Source of the DNA: Aldrovandia affinis
Lineage: Eukaryota > Chordata > Actinopteri > Notacanthiformes > Halosauridae
NCBI GenBank assembly: GCA_029706075.1
Contig: JAINUG010000033.1
Coordinates: 2,666,001-2,730,000, forward strand
Direction of reading: 5' to 3'
DNA length: 64,000 nucleotides
A program made the translations under genes and the position numbers. The notes beneath the pieces are model-generated. The model did not search any database. It was not told where the DNA came from and worked only from the letters and a program-made list of their open reading frames with translations. This document shows positions 14,497 to 27,004 of the stretch, piece after piece. The number at the start of each line of letters is the position of its first letter. Position 1 is the stretch's first letter.

Positions 14497-14549
14497 CTGC
14501 AGGTCTGTGTCCTTCATATATCACACAGAGAGCCCAGCGCCTAGCAGTC
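14497..14549 (-). other. spry4: Predicted spry4 5' UTR part of coding exon, with splice acceptor
   Basis: On the minus strand TGTGTTTCCTGCAG ends at 14,550 and is a good pyrimidine-rich acceptor. The exon would start at 14,549 and reach the ATG after 53 bases. A second CTGCAG ends directly before the ATG at 14,496 but has a poorer pyrimidine tract. Confidence 0.55.
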
Positions 14550-16513
14550 CTGCAGGAAACACAGTGGCCAGCTGTAACCTTTGGAATTGCAACTCTTACA
14601 TACACCAGACTGCTACAAAGAAGGTGGGGATTCATGAATTTAAAAGCGGAATACATTTCACACAGCAAAGAATCCCCCCCCACAGACACACACAATACAC
14701 AATACATCACAATTGTGAATAGGTTTTCTGTAGTTTGTTTGCATGTATATATACATTTAAAAGTTTTACATGATTGGTCCAGATTGGTTTCAGATTGTTT
14801 AATCATGATGCCAGCACTGTCTGTTTTTTTTGGTTTTACATTTTCATTTTACCATTAGTGTATATGTATGTATATGTATATGCATATATATATATAGCTA
14901 TATATATTTAAAGTTATATACTATACACATAGTTATATAATATTAATTATTTTAGCTTTTATTGCATACATTAATTGAAAATTGTTTTGTTTTTTTAGCT
15001 TTGAACCAAACTGGACAAATGTGAATAGTTGCATCGAATAGCTAAAACAAAAATACAATGTAAATGTGGAACATGCTTACTAGAGATCAGGGTGCTGAAT
15101 GAACATTATCCAATTCCCTTGTAGTTTTGGAGCTTACAAGATTAACTCGGAACAGATCCAATGTCGCAAACTGCGACAATAGTTTTTTTTAAATAGTTTT
15201 ACTTTTGATATTTTGAGTTTTATGATTCTTTGTTTTGCATTCTACCAATGAACTTCGACTGTACTGTATGCAATCTAAAAAAAATTAAAGTACAAAATCA
15301 AGTTTCACAGGACATTCTCTTAAATACAGTTATTGTGTTCAATTCTGTAGTATTAGGAATGTTAAAATACGCTTGGGTTAAAATACGTAAATTGGGAGCT
15401 CATATAAATAATAATAATAATAATAATAACATGTAAGTTAGCCAAAAGGCAATGCTATAAGTACCGATTAACACATGCACAGGAAAGTGCAGGAACTGTA
15501 TTTTATTCGAATACAAAACCTGTTGCGACTTAGATTTTGGCGACGAGATAAAAAGCTAATGATCTTAAAATGCAGATGGAATTGTGATCTTGGTCGGGTA
15601 TCTTCTACAGCCAGTACAGGGACTGAATGTACGTTTTTTAATCTGTATTTATCGATAAATGTATTAATTAATAGCACCAAGGCCGTTTAAACTAACCTAC
15701 TTGACCGAATATGCTATCTTCGATATATATCTGATGGATTACACTTGATAATGTAATCTTATATTAATCCAATTGTAACGATCTCACCTGACATAGACCT
15801 ACATTACTTAAACGTATTCCGTATGCTGTTGCGCCTTGGGCTGTGTTCAGAAGGAAAGACAAAAACAGAACTGCGATAATATGAACGTGTATAATTTGTT
15901 AAATCCTCCCGTGGATCTACAGAAAAATATACGTTGGCTACGCTACATTGGCTAAATGTGCTTTTATGTGACCGATTGATTTGTTCTTTATCCTTAGTTC
16001 ATACGGTAGAAATGACAATGCCACCTGACCTATACAGATGATCAACGAATGCAAATGCTGCGCAGCGCCGTCACGCAATTATCCTCGGTGAAATGGGAAT
16101 GGTGGGCAAACCCGCGTTATGCGACCAGCGAGTTCGTAATAGGCTGTTTTGTCTCCACGAGATTTTCATTAAAGACATACTCTAAGGATGTCTACGTCCT
16201 CCGAAAAGAACAAACAGTGTAAATAGAATTGCATTCGTTCCTGCTTCTCTTCTGTACTTGAATCTGTTCGCTCCTCTCACATAACCTTGTTACGGTAGGA
16301 TCCATGGTTAAATATTGACACAATTGCATATACAGGAACAGCTTGTTGCAAAACCTGCGACGGTGGATATTTCAATGTTCTAAGACTGATCACAGACCTA
16401 AAATAAACCCTTAGCGTAACCAGTTCGAAATATACATAATCATCAATTTATGACATCAAAAAGCTGCATTGCTGAATGTAATTTCCAATATATTTAAACA
16501 GGAAAAAACTTAC
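14550..16513 (-). other. spry4: Predicted spry4 5' UTR intron
   Basis: Bounded by a GTAAGT donor at 16,513 and a TTTCCTGCAG acceptor at 14,550, both minus strand. Contents are AT-rich, with (TA)-rich sequence at 14,865-14,940 and a short (AAT)n at 15,405-15,430. Nothing coding was recognised. Confidence 0.45.
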
Positions 16514-16697
16514 TTGTTCTGTAAAACAACGCATTCCTGTATTTGATGTGCGTGGTTTCATGTGTATTCCAAAATAAGCGTTGCAGGTAAAACCTCCCAA
16601 AGAAAAATCCTTGGTCACAATCGACTCGAACAGCACTGCAGTAGGGACACAGGCTTTTTGGTACGATGTTGCAACTACTTGGGAAAATGGCTTTTTT
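16514..16697 (-). other. spry4: Predicted spry4 non-coding first exon
   Basis: The sequence ends on the minus strand in GAACAA directly before GTAAGT, a near-consensus donor. The upstream limit is unknown and is set here at the edge of the periodic repeat, which is taken as promoter. SPRY genes typically have a coding exon preceded by one or more non-coding exons. Confidence 0.4.
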
Positions 16698-16970
16698 ATG
16701 AATGGGAGGGTGAAGGACGTACTGCGCAGATGCCCTAACAGATTTTTTTTGTGAATGGGAGGGCATAACGTTTCAGCGCGCAAGTGCGGGGGCTACATTT
16801 TTATGAATGGGAGGACTCCGAATTTCATTGCGCAAGCGCGTTACCCGGATTTCATGAATGGAAGAATTTGGAGCTTTCCGTCACAAGGGCAATGTCAGAG
16901 GATTAAATGAATGGGGTGGCTATGTACCTCACGCCACGCTTCTTATTTATTTATGTATTCGCCCATTCAT
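16698..16970 (-). promoter_or_regulatory. spry4: Candidate spry4 promoter: 52-53 bp degenerate tandem repeat with NRF1-like sites
   Basis: The word ATGAATGGGAGG or a close variant occurs at 16,698, 16,751, 16,803, 16,854 and 16,907 (plus-strand reading), spaced 53, 52, 51 and 53 bp. An inverted CCCATTCAT lies at 16,962. In the first three units a TGCGCA-type word follows 25-26 bp later (16,723, 16,777, 16,829); the third, TGCGCAAGCGCG, closely fits the palindromic NRF1 consensus. CpGs are more frequent here than in surrounding DNA. Promoter function is inferred from position beside the predicted first exon. Confidence 0.5.
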
Positions 16971-18436
16971 TATCCCAAGAGGAGCCTTTGACCTGAAATT
17001 GTATGCTAATTTCCGGACATTTTACGCCACCAGTTGTGAATTCATAAATATTTGAAGGTGTACTAAATAGCCTACACATTAAAACAATATTCTAAATGAA
17101 ACGTGTCTTCTATTGTGTATTTGAAATGCGGTTGACACTAAACCATTAACGTTTGTGTAGAGTATTTTTTCCTTCGTGACCGGAGGACGCTGAGCCCGAG
17201 TCATTTCTCTACGTAGACATTAAAAAAGCAGCCTATGTACACGGATCTGGTGTTCTCGTCCATTCCTGTCCACGACAGGGATTTTGTTCAAGAGACATCC
17301 ATTGTTGCGTTTCCCGAACGGTTGCGTAGACAGCCGTACCTGTGAGAAAAACGCAATGCAGGGCGGTGGAGAATATTATATAACATAGCTCAGCTCCACA
17401 TTCAACGCAGTGGGGAAAGACAAGTTCGGGTGGATTTCGCCACCGACAGAATTAGTTCAGCCTTGGATACATTTTTAATGTTCTTTGTGTACCTTCTTCA
17501 TCTTAGGACACACGATCTGGTCTCACAGAAAAACAACTAACATCACATACACCATGCATATGGCGAACACGGCGAATACACATAGCCAACGTAAAAAAAA
17601 AAATCATGAACCATATTGACACAATTAGAAATACATGTTCTATAATAAATGTTTAAGAACCGCAGTGAAGGTCCATGTTATATCGCATATTTCAACATAG
17701 TTGCTACACATTTGTTTTTTATGGCGGAGCGTCTAAAAACACTTATTTGGAAAGAATGATGGACAGAAAAGAAAGGCAAGTGAAGTATACTGATGTAAAG
17801 TTACTTTCCATCGCTTTATATGTGTTGTTTGGATAAAAAGAGATTTCAATCTCCTTTTTTAGATATCTGAATGGTGTACTCAAAATAGCTTTTCTTATTG
17901 TAACGCGTCTGTTTGTGGTTCTTTGGACACTTAAGATGGGAACCTCAACCGGATTTTCTTAGCAGTTACAAGCCCGTTTATAGCACTGGACAGAAAAAAG
18001 CATGCGGCGCGCACACGGGCAGGCACCCAGGGCCTCACAAAAGAACAGGATGTTGTTGATTTGTAACGAAACCACACTGAGGAAATGACTGTAAATTTCC
18101 TTTTTAACATCCTACTGTCTACCCTTCCCCCACCGGACTCGCGCTTGCTCGCTGCTGGACTATTGCAGTCAAAGGTTAACTGTCAGTCACTGTGCCAGCA
18201 CAGATTTCCATGACAACATTGCTATAATTATTCTGTTATACTGCAATTACTCTCAGAGGTGGGTTAATGACACAAAAAGTCATATGAATTTGTATATTGA
18301 CCTCATCTTACATTTTAGTTAACAATTTCTTTGTTCAATTGTTAGAGCAAACTTATATATAGTGCCCCTTTAAAGTCTACACCAGTCTAAAAATTGCTAC
18401 ATTTTGTTGCCTTACAGCCTGAAATTAAAACATATG
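16971..18436. other. spry4 upstream flank, no gene
   Basis: CpGs remain fairly frequent to about 18,150. A TATA-like ATTATATAA stretch lies at about 17,373-17,382 and could serve either strand. No coding exon was recognised. Confidence 0.4.
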
Positions 18437-18491
18437 AAATCAGACTTTTTCCACCTTTATTTACAAATTTGACCCTAAAACGTCCAAGTGA

Positions 18492-18529
<38 letters not shown>

Positions 18530-18560
18530 CTAGAGTAACTTGATAAGTCTATACCCTGCT
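18437..18560 (+). repeat. Left terminal inverted repeat of Tc1-like element
   Basis: Contains CAGACTTTTTCCACC, TGACCCTAAAACGTCCAAG, an (AAT)n run at about 18,498-18,526 and ACTTGATAAGTCTATACCC. It mirrors 20,048-20,183. Its variable AAT tract explains why the two ends differ in length. Confidence 0.85.
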
Positions 18561-18707
18561 GAGTTAGTACTTGGTAGAAGCACCCTTTGCTTGGATTACA
18601 CCCATGAGTCTGTTGGACTGTCTCTGCCATCTTTGCATTCCTAGATTGGGCAATGTTTGCCCATTCTTCCTTACAGAACTCTTCAAGCTCAGTCAGATTG
18701 TGTGAGT

Positions 18708-19067
18708 GTAGTGGGTGGCTCTGGTACGTGAGCCTCCGCTACAGAAAGTGACGTGGAAAAGGGTGTGATTAGTTCCCGGTGTTAGGGACTTGAGTCTTTA
18801 GCTCAGCGAGCTAAATCGCTCTCTTGTCGCGTCGAGATCCCTTGGTTCGAAACTCGCTGTGGTAATCGGTTGGGCTGTGGTTGCTGCCGCAGGAGTTTCA
18901 AGGGGGAGAATGTAGCGGGTGGCTCTGGTACGTGAGCGTCCGCTACAGAAAGTGACGTGGATAAAAGTGTGATTAGTTTCCATAGTTAGGGACTTGAGTC
19001 TTTAGCTCGGCAAGCTAAATCGCTCTCTTGTCGCGTCAAGATCCCTCGGTTCGAAACTTGCTGCGGG
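18708..19067 (+). mobile_element. Duplicated 204-bp tRNA-like unit (SINE or tRNA-derived tandem repeat)
   Basis: Two head-to-tail copies begin at 18,708 and 18,912, a 204 bp period; the second is truncated at about 19,067. Each copy has an A-box-like TAGCTCAGCGAG (18,799; variant at 19,003) and a B-box-like GGTTCGAAAC (18,844; 19,048), the internal RNA polymerase III promoter layout of a tRNA. Each unit also starts with a GTAGCGG...CCGCTAC inverted repeat, intact in copy 2. The insert replaces a short piece of the surrounding transposase gene. Confidence 0.7.
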
Positions 19068-19888
<821 letters not shown>

Positions 19889-20047
19889 GATGGATTCTTG
19901 AAATGCACTATGACATGCACTACCCAGCAGTGGAATCATCTAAGAACAACTGATCACTAGAATTGAACAGGTGGAGGCCAATTAGCTTGGTGTGTGATCT
20001 GGAAGGTGGGTAGTTACCCCTGAGCTAGTTTACAATTGGTATGATAC

Positions 20048-20183
20048 GCAGGGTGTAAACTTATCAATCCAAGTTATTCTAGTTTTTTATTTTTTATTCA
20101 TGTTCAGAAATTTTGAGAATTTATTTTCACTTGGAAGTTGTAGGGTCACATGTGTAAATAAAGGTGGAAAAAGTCTGATTTAA
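20048..20183 (-). repeat. Right terminal inverted repeat of Tc1-like element
   Basis: Reads GGGTGTAAACTTATCAATCC, CTAGTTTTTTATT, TTCACTTGGAAGTTGTAGGG and GGTGGAAAAAGTCTGATT, the reverse complement of the left end with scattered mismatches and without the expanded AAT tract. Confidence 0.85.
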
Positions 20184-20269
20184 TGTCCATCTAGTCAATC
20201 TGTGACATTTGTTAGACAGAGGATGTGTTTTAGACTCTGTACGCTAACTTTGGTTCTCACCTTGTGTGT

Positions 20270-20345
20270 GTGTGTGTGTATAAAATGTAAAATGTAAAAT
20301 GCAATGTATGCATTCACTATATGTCGCTTTGGATAAAAGCATCAG
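20270..20345 (+). repeat. L2-type LINE/SINE 3' tail remnant
   Basis: Contains GTCGCTTTGGATAAAAGCATC and AGCTAAATG, the conserved 3' tail shared by fish L2-clade LINEs (UnaL2-like) and their partner SINEs. Upstream are AAATGTAAAATGTAAAATG repeats. Only the tail is recognisable. Confidence 0.6.
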
Positions 20346-21316
20346 CTAAATGGCATATATTATTATTATTATTATTATATACATACAGCGACAGGGATCT
20401 GTTCATTCCAGTTGGTTGTGCTCATAATAGATTAGAAAGGAAATTATTCTGATTATAATAAAAAAACATAATTGGGCCTTAACATGGGTTGCTCATCACC
20501 ATTACTTTATTCCTTGCAAGTGAAGGGAGCGGTTGAGTAGATGCATGGACATGGGTAAAGTCATTTTTCAGGGCTGCCCTTTTGTGGGCCATTAGCTTTT
20601 AGTCTTAAATATTTTTCATTAGGCACTGCCCCTCCTTTCATTCATCTCATTAAATTCAATGAGTCATAATTTATTTAGGCACAATTGTTTGGTTTAGTGT
20701 TCGCGGGTCTGGAGCTGTCTAGAGTAGACGGCTTGATTGTCAGATTTATAGGTTTATTGCGCTCCCGATGTCCTCACAGATTAATCTGTGGTATCAAATA
20801 ATCTGAGTGCACCACATTAGACAACTGTAGTCAATGCAATGGTGAGAATAAGTTAATTGGATAAGAGCGCAGCCTTTCAATGGACATGAAAAAGGGGTAA
20901 AGCCCCCATATTTTCCCCTTATGCAACGTTTTCTATTCAGGGTTAATGACCACCAATTGGAAATGGGATTAGCACTTGGGAAAACAGGGCCTTGTGTGGC
21001 AGGAACCATCATCAAAGACAAGAGAATCCGCCTCAGCTGTTTGTTTGGTTTTCAGTCTGAACAATCCTTTGTAGACTCTAGGTTTTTTTTCCTCACAATT
21101 CAGAGCGCTAATTCGCAGTGTGCCTCGCTCCAGACAGGCATCACAATGGCTAGCTTTTCATATTTCTTGTTTGGTGGCATGCACTCAGTTCCTGCAGCTG
21201 CCTGTTTGACTGGCACGGGTTGTGCCCAACTTTAAGCCACATGTTAAATGGAATTTTTTTCTTTCTCAATATTATCGACAAAGCAGACAGGCATGAAAGG
21301 CCCCCTTTTTTCTCTT

Positions 21317-21317
<1 letters not shown>
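20346..21317. other. spry4-fgf1 intergenic DNA with possible conserved non-coding segment
   Basis: Starts with a short (TTA)n. The stretch at about 20,570-20,850 is non-repetitive and AT-rich with several TAAT/ATTA cores, the texture often seen in developmental enhancers. That is an impression without alignment support. Confidence 0.25.

Positions 21318-21391
<74 letters not shown>
21318..21391. repeat. (CT)n microsatellite
   Basis: About 37 uninterrupted CT units. Confidence 0.95.
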
Positions 21392-21392
<1 letters not shown>

Positions 21393-23399
21393 CTTCTTAG
21401 TCCAGAACTAAAGAGCACCTGTTAGAATGGATGTAAAAATAAAGTTGCATACAGAACACCAGACAATTCTACATAAAAATATGTCTGAAATTGTCCTAGA
21501 TATCAGAAACAGAAAAGGAAGCTCAGTGGAGGGCATTCTGTGTTCTCCCATTGATTACTAGTCTCAATAATGACTTCAGCTAAGAATGGCACAGTTCTTA
21601 CACAATTCACATAGTTTATATAAGGATGCAAAACAACAGGAATATTTGAAATAACTCGAAAATTATTTGACAGACATAATGACATTGATAAGTGAGCTGT
21701 GACAATCTTGGCTCTCTAATAATGTTTTCAGCAGAAATACCCCCTGAGCAAAGAAGATCTTAAACCGGGAGCCAGGTAGTTTCAACTATTCAAATATTGA
21801 CTTCCTGGTCCAGCAGAAAGAGAGGTTTTCAAAGTTTGTCAGAAGGTGTGTTTGTGTGCTTTAGAATCAGGAGGGGGTCAGAGCAGGGGAAAGAGGAATG
21901 GGTGGAGAAGGTGTGTGTGTTTTTATGGGAGGGGGAGCCGATGGGGGCGAGAAGCTAAGGTTTGCGTTCCCCAAAATCTACCTTAAAGCTGGGAAAGACT
22001 TCTGTTGAGGTGAAGCACCTATGTTTTGTGTGTGTGTGCGTGCATGTGTGTGTTACTGTCTCTGTATGTGATTGGACATCATTGCTTGTTACATTGCTGT
22101 GGTTCATTTGGCCTACTGCTAGAACTCCCCTCGGTGGCAAGAAATTGGTTTAATTAAGCCTTAAGACGTTCCCCTCAACTGGAAGTCCTAATGCGCACAA
22201 TTTAGAGAAGGGTTTCTCCCTTCATTTGGTATTCTGATGAATGGAAACTATTGTAAACTGTTTCTATTTTTAATCAAAAGCAGAACGATCACATCTTTCA
22301 GGACCCGGTGATAAATTAATTATGATTATCGGAAGTGTGCAGGATCAGATAGCCTAAAGGGCTGGTTTGAGTTCCTGCTTGTTATTATGTTTCTGTTCTA
22401 TTACATTATACAATTAGACTATTATTTTCCATCTTTCTATTCCACTCACAGAAAATGTATTTATCTTTTCTCTCTGGGCGGGACTACAGGCAGATAATTA
22501 GCCAAAGCAAACACGAAGAGTGATTGGGTACAAATCCAGTGCAAATACAGGTGCAGATTAATGCTTAATCAATTGAGTCGATAAACAATGTGCTTCCTTT
22601 CATAAAACTTTTACACCAATACACGTGGTAGTAGTTCTTTAAAAAAAAGAAGAGATTACATTTTACAGTTTTATCACAAACAAAGCTCAACAGTCTCTTT
22701 TTCTTTTCACTCTGTACTGTGACTCTACTGTTTTTCCAGGGTGTGGGTTACAAGGATTTTATAGTCTTGCTGTTTTTGGTCAGATATACTGGTCATTTTT
22801 GTGTTTTTTTAAATATAAAAAATGGGCTTGATTTTTTGAACAGGAAGAGTTATTTTAATCCCTGCGTAGCCCTGATAAATACTGGGGCCGGCAGTGGACC
22901 TGGGCTCTTAAAATGTGGCACAGTAAGTTTGTGTGGAGCTGTTCTTTTACATCTCAGAGGCTCGTGGCGAATCTGGAGACCTGCGGCCCACTTGATTGAC
23001 GCTCCCGCTCCCCATTCCCTTGTGGCATGGGGGGTGTTTGAGCCCTCAGAGAAAGGGTGACCCCTTGCTCTCCCTCAGAAAGAGACGGGACCCTAAGCTG
23101 AACTCTCTCCCATCCGAAAGGCCTGAAATGAAGCCTGCCCCAGCACCGGGCTTGCGCAAAAACACTACATTGCATTCTGCGCATTCTTCACCAGAGCCTG
23201 CGGTACTCTGCCTGTGTACCCTTAGTCAAGAGAACCCCCTGAAACAGGGATGCCCCTCTCACCCTGGAGAAAGAGGCCCCATCTACCAATTTGTGTAAGA
23301 AAGGTGGTGGAGGGGGGGGGCATGGTCAGCCAGGCAATAAGTTGCTGAGCTATGGTGAAGGCTGATTAAACATACAGGAGGCTCTCCGGTTTGGGGATC
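21392..23399. other. spry4-fgf1 intergenic DNA
   Basis: No exon recognised. A short GT run lies near 22,026-22,050. The segment 22,150-22,340 (TTAATTAAGCC...GATAAATTAATTATGATTATCGG) is non-repetitive and rich in homeodomain-type ATTA cores, so it is a weak enhancer candidate. Confidence 0.3.
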
Positions 23400-23610
23400 C
23401 AGACTGGCCGTCCCCCCTCGTGCGGGACAATCCAGACCGCCCCCCACAATGCGATCCGGGTTGTCCCGCATGAGGCCGTGTGTGGCGGAGGTTTGGGTTT
23501 GTGCTCTTCGTGTGGTTCCACCCACTCAGAGAGGAACCACCTTCGCCACTTCCCATCCTGTGGTGCTGGGATGGGATCGCCACACCATGGCGCCTAACCA
23601 ACACGACTCT
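23400..23610. other. GC-rich cluster of inverted repeats
   Basis: Three hairpin-capable pairs follow each other. TGCGGGACAA (23,421-23,430) pairs with TTGTCCCGCA (23,461-23,470). GTGGTTCC (23,512-23,519) pairs with GGAACCAC (23,533-23,540). CCCATCC near 23,552 pairs with GGATGGG near 23,569. The block is much richer in GC than its surroundings. Open frames across it on both strands show no known domain. Confidence 0.6.
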
Positions 23611-25384
23611 GCAATTACACAGCTGGAGTTATGCATGGACTGAAAAGGTCATTATCCTAGGGAAAAATGTGCTCCTTTGTGCAAATCAGTAGTGTAAAGT
23701 AGCGTCACTGCTGTCCTAGCCATAATCAATTATTGGCTTCAATTGATTGTTATGTCTTTTCACATTTGAATCTGAGCTAGTGTTTCGACTTTTGCCTTTA
23801 TCGTGCTTGAGTTCCAGTTTTTAAACATTCCATATTTTGCTGTGTCAGTGCCTATAGGGCTCTGTGCAGGACACCCCAATTAATGTTTTTTAAGAAAATG
23901 TTGTACTTGTCTGCATTTCAGCAGCTGTCTGTTTCAAAGTCCATCACACAGATCAAAAAGTATTTTAAACACTTTCCCTTGGCTGAACATTTCCAGAAGG
24001 CCCTCCGACTGAGAATCCAGGTATTGATGTAATTGATGTACTTTTCGCCAAGCTGAGGAAACATTCACAAATCTTCTGTAATTTTCATACATTATAGTGT
24101 ATATAGCTGAGTGTCCTGGCTGACACAGGAGCAGGAAGGGGGAGTGGGAATGAAGTTTCTGTGCGTGCCTCTTCGTCAGCAGGCAGAGAGACAGGAGGCT
24201 GACTGACCTTCATTAGCAGAGCATCAGCGAGCCACCAGTGGCAGGGCTAAGAACTGATTCAGCAGCACCGGCTAAGACTAAGCAAAAAAGATCATCACTA
24301 TCCACCCAGAGCGCACCTTTGTTGACAGGCAAATAGCTAAAATAAGCTCCAGCTGGGAGGACTACGTATCTAAATCAGGGACACACTTCCCATGAGACAG
24401 CAGTTTTGGTACGATCAAGTGACTCCCCACCCTCGGCCATGACTCGTTTCCTCTCAAGAACATGTTGAATTAATCAGAAAGATTTTCTTTGTAAATGAAT
24501 GCATTCATTTACATTTAGATATTTATCGTGATATATTTAGGATTTATAACTTATTATTACTGTTACTGTCATGTTTTGTGTTGACTATGCAGTGCTTATA
24601 ACATTAAATAAACAGACTGACTGTGACAGAAAACAAAATTTATTGAGGTCATATACCTTTTGAATTTCATGATGAATTCTCAGACTGAATGTGCTATGAC
24701 CATTTGCTCATCATAAAATATTAAAATAATGAAAAATATATATGTGAAACAAGTCTTTGAATTCATATTATAATATAATATATTGGCACATGAAGTGCTG
24801 TCCAAGGATAGCTTATAGCCCTTGTATTGCCATAGTGTAAGACTTGTGTTTTGTGCTAAGGTCTACTTGTATTTTTGTAGATGGGGGAGTTGGGGGGAGG
24901 ACTCAGAATGTGGAGATTAATCAGATTAGATCTTCCGTGCGAGTGGCAACGGTGTAGGAAACCTCTATTCTTATACTTCGTCTTTCATCAAGACCCAAGA
25001 GGAAGCCAGCCCTTTGATCCAGGGTAATGACCTGCCAGGGCTGGCTTGTGGGCCACTTCCTGAGGCCAGCTGGAAGCCTGTGAGTTTGGCCACCTGAAAA
25101 AACATGCAGTCTGCCACTGTGGTCCCTGTCTACAGCATCACACCACAACCCCCCCTCCCCTTATCCCCCCCCCTTCCCCCACTCCATATGAAGTGGCTTC
25201 TAATTGTGGGCTGGAGACGCAAGGTGATTGGCTACCAGGAGGAGCTCAGCCATCCTGCCACCATTTGTCTTTGGTGTTTGCACTTGCACTAATCCATATG
25301 GGGTAAGCTCTGACAATTATGTCTGATTCCTTAATTGACTGCTGTCTACCTATTACAATACAGCCTCAGGCTTCAATTACTGCA
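23611..25384. other. spry4-fgf1 intergenic DNA, nothing recognised
   Basis: Mostly AT-rich unique-looking sequence with a C-rich patch at about 25,146-25,182. No gene or transposon end was seen. Confidence 0.35.
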
Positions 25385-25575
25385 TTTTCATATTATTTAT
25401 TTGCTTAGCAAATGCCCTTATCCAGAAATAGTTTTTATTTATCCTTATATATGCCCAGATATTAACTAAGCTAACTCAAGTCAAGTATCTTGCTCAAGGG
25501 TACAAGAGCAATGCAGTTCTAGAGTTTTGAATCAGCAACCTAGGTTGAACATAAAAGACATGTTCCCTACTGCCA
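25385..25575 (-). mobile_element. tRNA-headed SINE with L2-type tail, degraded
   Basis: On the plus strand TTTGCTTAGCAAATGCCCTTATCCAG is the inverted L2-type tail. It is followed by TCAAGTATCTTGCTCAAGGGTACAAGAGCA and a degraded B-box region (TTTTGAATCAGCAACCTAGG). The same layout recurs at 55,515-55,735 (minus), 38,060-38,200 (plus) and 63,729-63,960 (plus). Confidence 0.65.
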
Positions 25576-27004
25576 ATTTCACTTTGCTTCCGTTTTTTTA
25601 TAGGCTGCAGTGGTCACATAACTTTAATCAAGCTCCTCCATGTTTGTTGAGTTCAAAGAAGGCCTGAGAGCATAAGACAACTTGTGAAATGATAAGCCCT
25701 CTCCCTTCATAGCCTCGTCATGTGTGTCACCACCTCCACCACAGAGTTGTTCCAGCGCAACACTTTCCACTAAGGTCATCAAAATTGTGTCTTTCACATC
25801 TATTTCCCTTCAGTTGGCATTATTGAGCAAAAATCTTCAGCCCTCATCAGAATCAGATGGCTATCACAGGATGTTTTCCAACGTGTGTATGATTCGCTGT
25901 CATCCGAGACAGAGGAAGAGAAACAGACCCCCAAACAACAAGGGACACATGCGGCATTCATCGGAGGTAAAACGATACGAGCGTCATGCTCGTTTCTCAT
26001 ACACGACAGCCCTAAAAGCAGGCCTGGCCTCTGCTTTGAATTCTCTTTCAAGGCCATGGTTTTCATGTAAAACCCGAGTCTGCCACAGTCCCTCAGTGTC
26101 GCTCCATAAAGGTACATTACAACTTTCGGAGAAAGGGAAAGGCTGGAAATCTTCATTTTTGTGGGAAAGCAAATACGGGTGTGAGACCAGCCCTATTTGA
26201 CAGCACAGTAATGCAGTTAAGTAAGGTGTTCAGGCCATTTCCAGTAGTAGGGGGCCTTAGTGAAATGATGTGGAAAGATGAATGTGAGTTTGCAGGTGTT
26301 TGGGCCCTATCATATTACCACAGGAAACCTTTCCCTGGTGTCAGCCAGTCTGATGTAACCATGGAAACACGAGGAAACGTTCGCAGGGTAGTTAAGGGCA
26401 GAGCATCTCTCTATAGTTGACAAACTCTAAAACAGGGCCTGAGAAATGGGCCCGTGGAAGTTGCTGATGCCCGGCCCACTGGGAAGAGGCTTGGAAATGG
26501 GTCCGCGGCTCCTGTGCGAGTCGGGGGAGTGTTCGTGTCTCCACTGGTTGCCTGGTCCCCGGTGTATCGCCCATAGCGACAGATGGTTTGCTGTTCCCTC
26601 TGGAGGAGCCCATCCCTAGGAGGTGGGGCACGGAAGACTCAAACCCACCTGTTGACATACATCTGTCTCTACCTGCCATGGTGGGCTGGTGAGGCAAGTG
26701 TGTTAGGGGCATAAGAGGGACTGATCATTTATAAAGCTAGAACAATGGGAGCAGGTATTGATTCCTTCTTCAGGACTGTGGGGGAGGTTGGGGCCGTGGC
26801 TGGTGTAAAGACCAAAAATCCTTGGGCTATTGAACATTCCCAATTTCTGGGTTATGAAATATCTATGCAGATTTTCAGTTCCAAAATAACACCATTTGGT
26901 AGTTAATCATTTATTTTGACTAGCTAATAACTTTTTTTTTTTTTTCTATTCCCCTTCAGGATGTGAACATGAAAATATATTAAATTATTTTATGAAATAA
27001 TGTA
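25576..27004. other. spry4-fgf1 intergenic DNA
   Basis: No recognised gene. Around 26,440-26,690 the minus strand contains a GGTTTGAGTC word like a B box and a GC-richer body, so an old SINE is possible but not supported further. A poly(T) run lies at 26,932-26,945. Confidence 0.3.

Noticed and set aside
14497..14517. Upstream in-frame ATG as the spry4 start
   Set aside because: Weak context (T at -3), and the Sprouty4-like N-terminus begins at the next Met. Retained only as an alternative.
18799..18860. Functional tRNA gene
   Set aside because: A and B boxes are tRNA-like, but the unit is duplicated at 204 bp, sits in a transposon and does not show a clean acceptor stem; a tRNA-derived repeat fits better.
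25724..26200. 158-codon plus-strand frame with overlapping minus frames
   Set aside because: No conserved motif and several competing frames over the same DNA.
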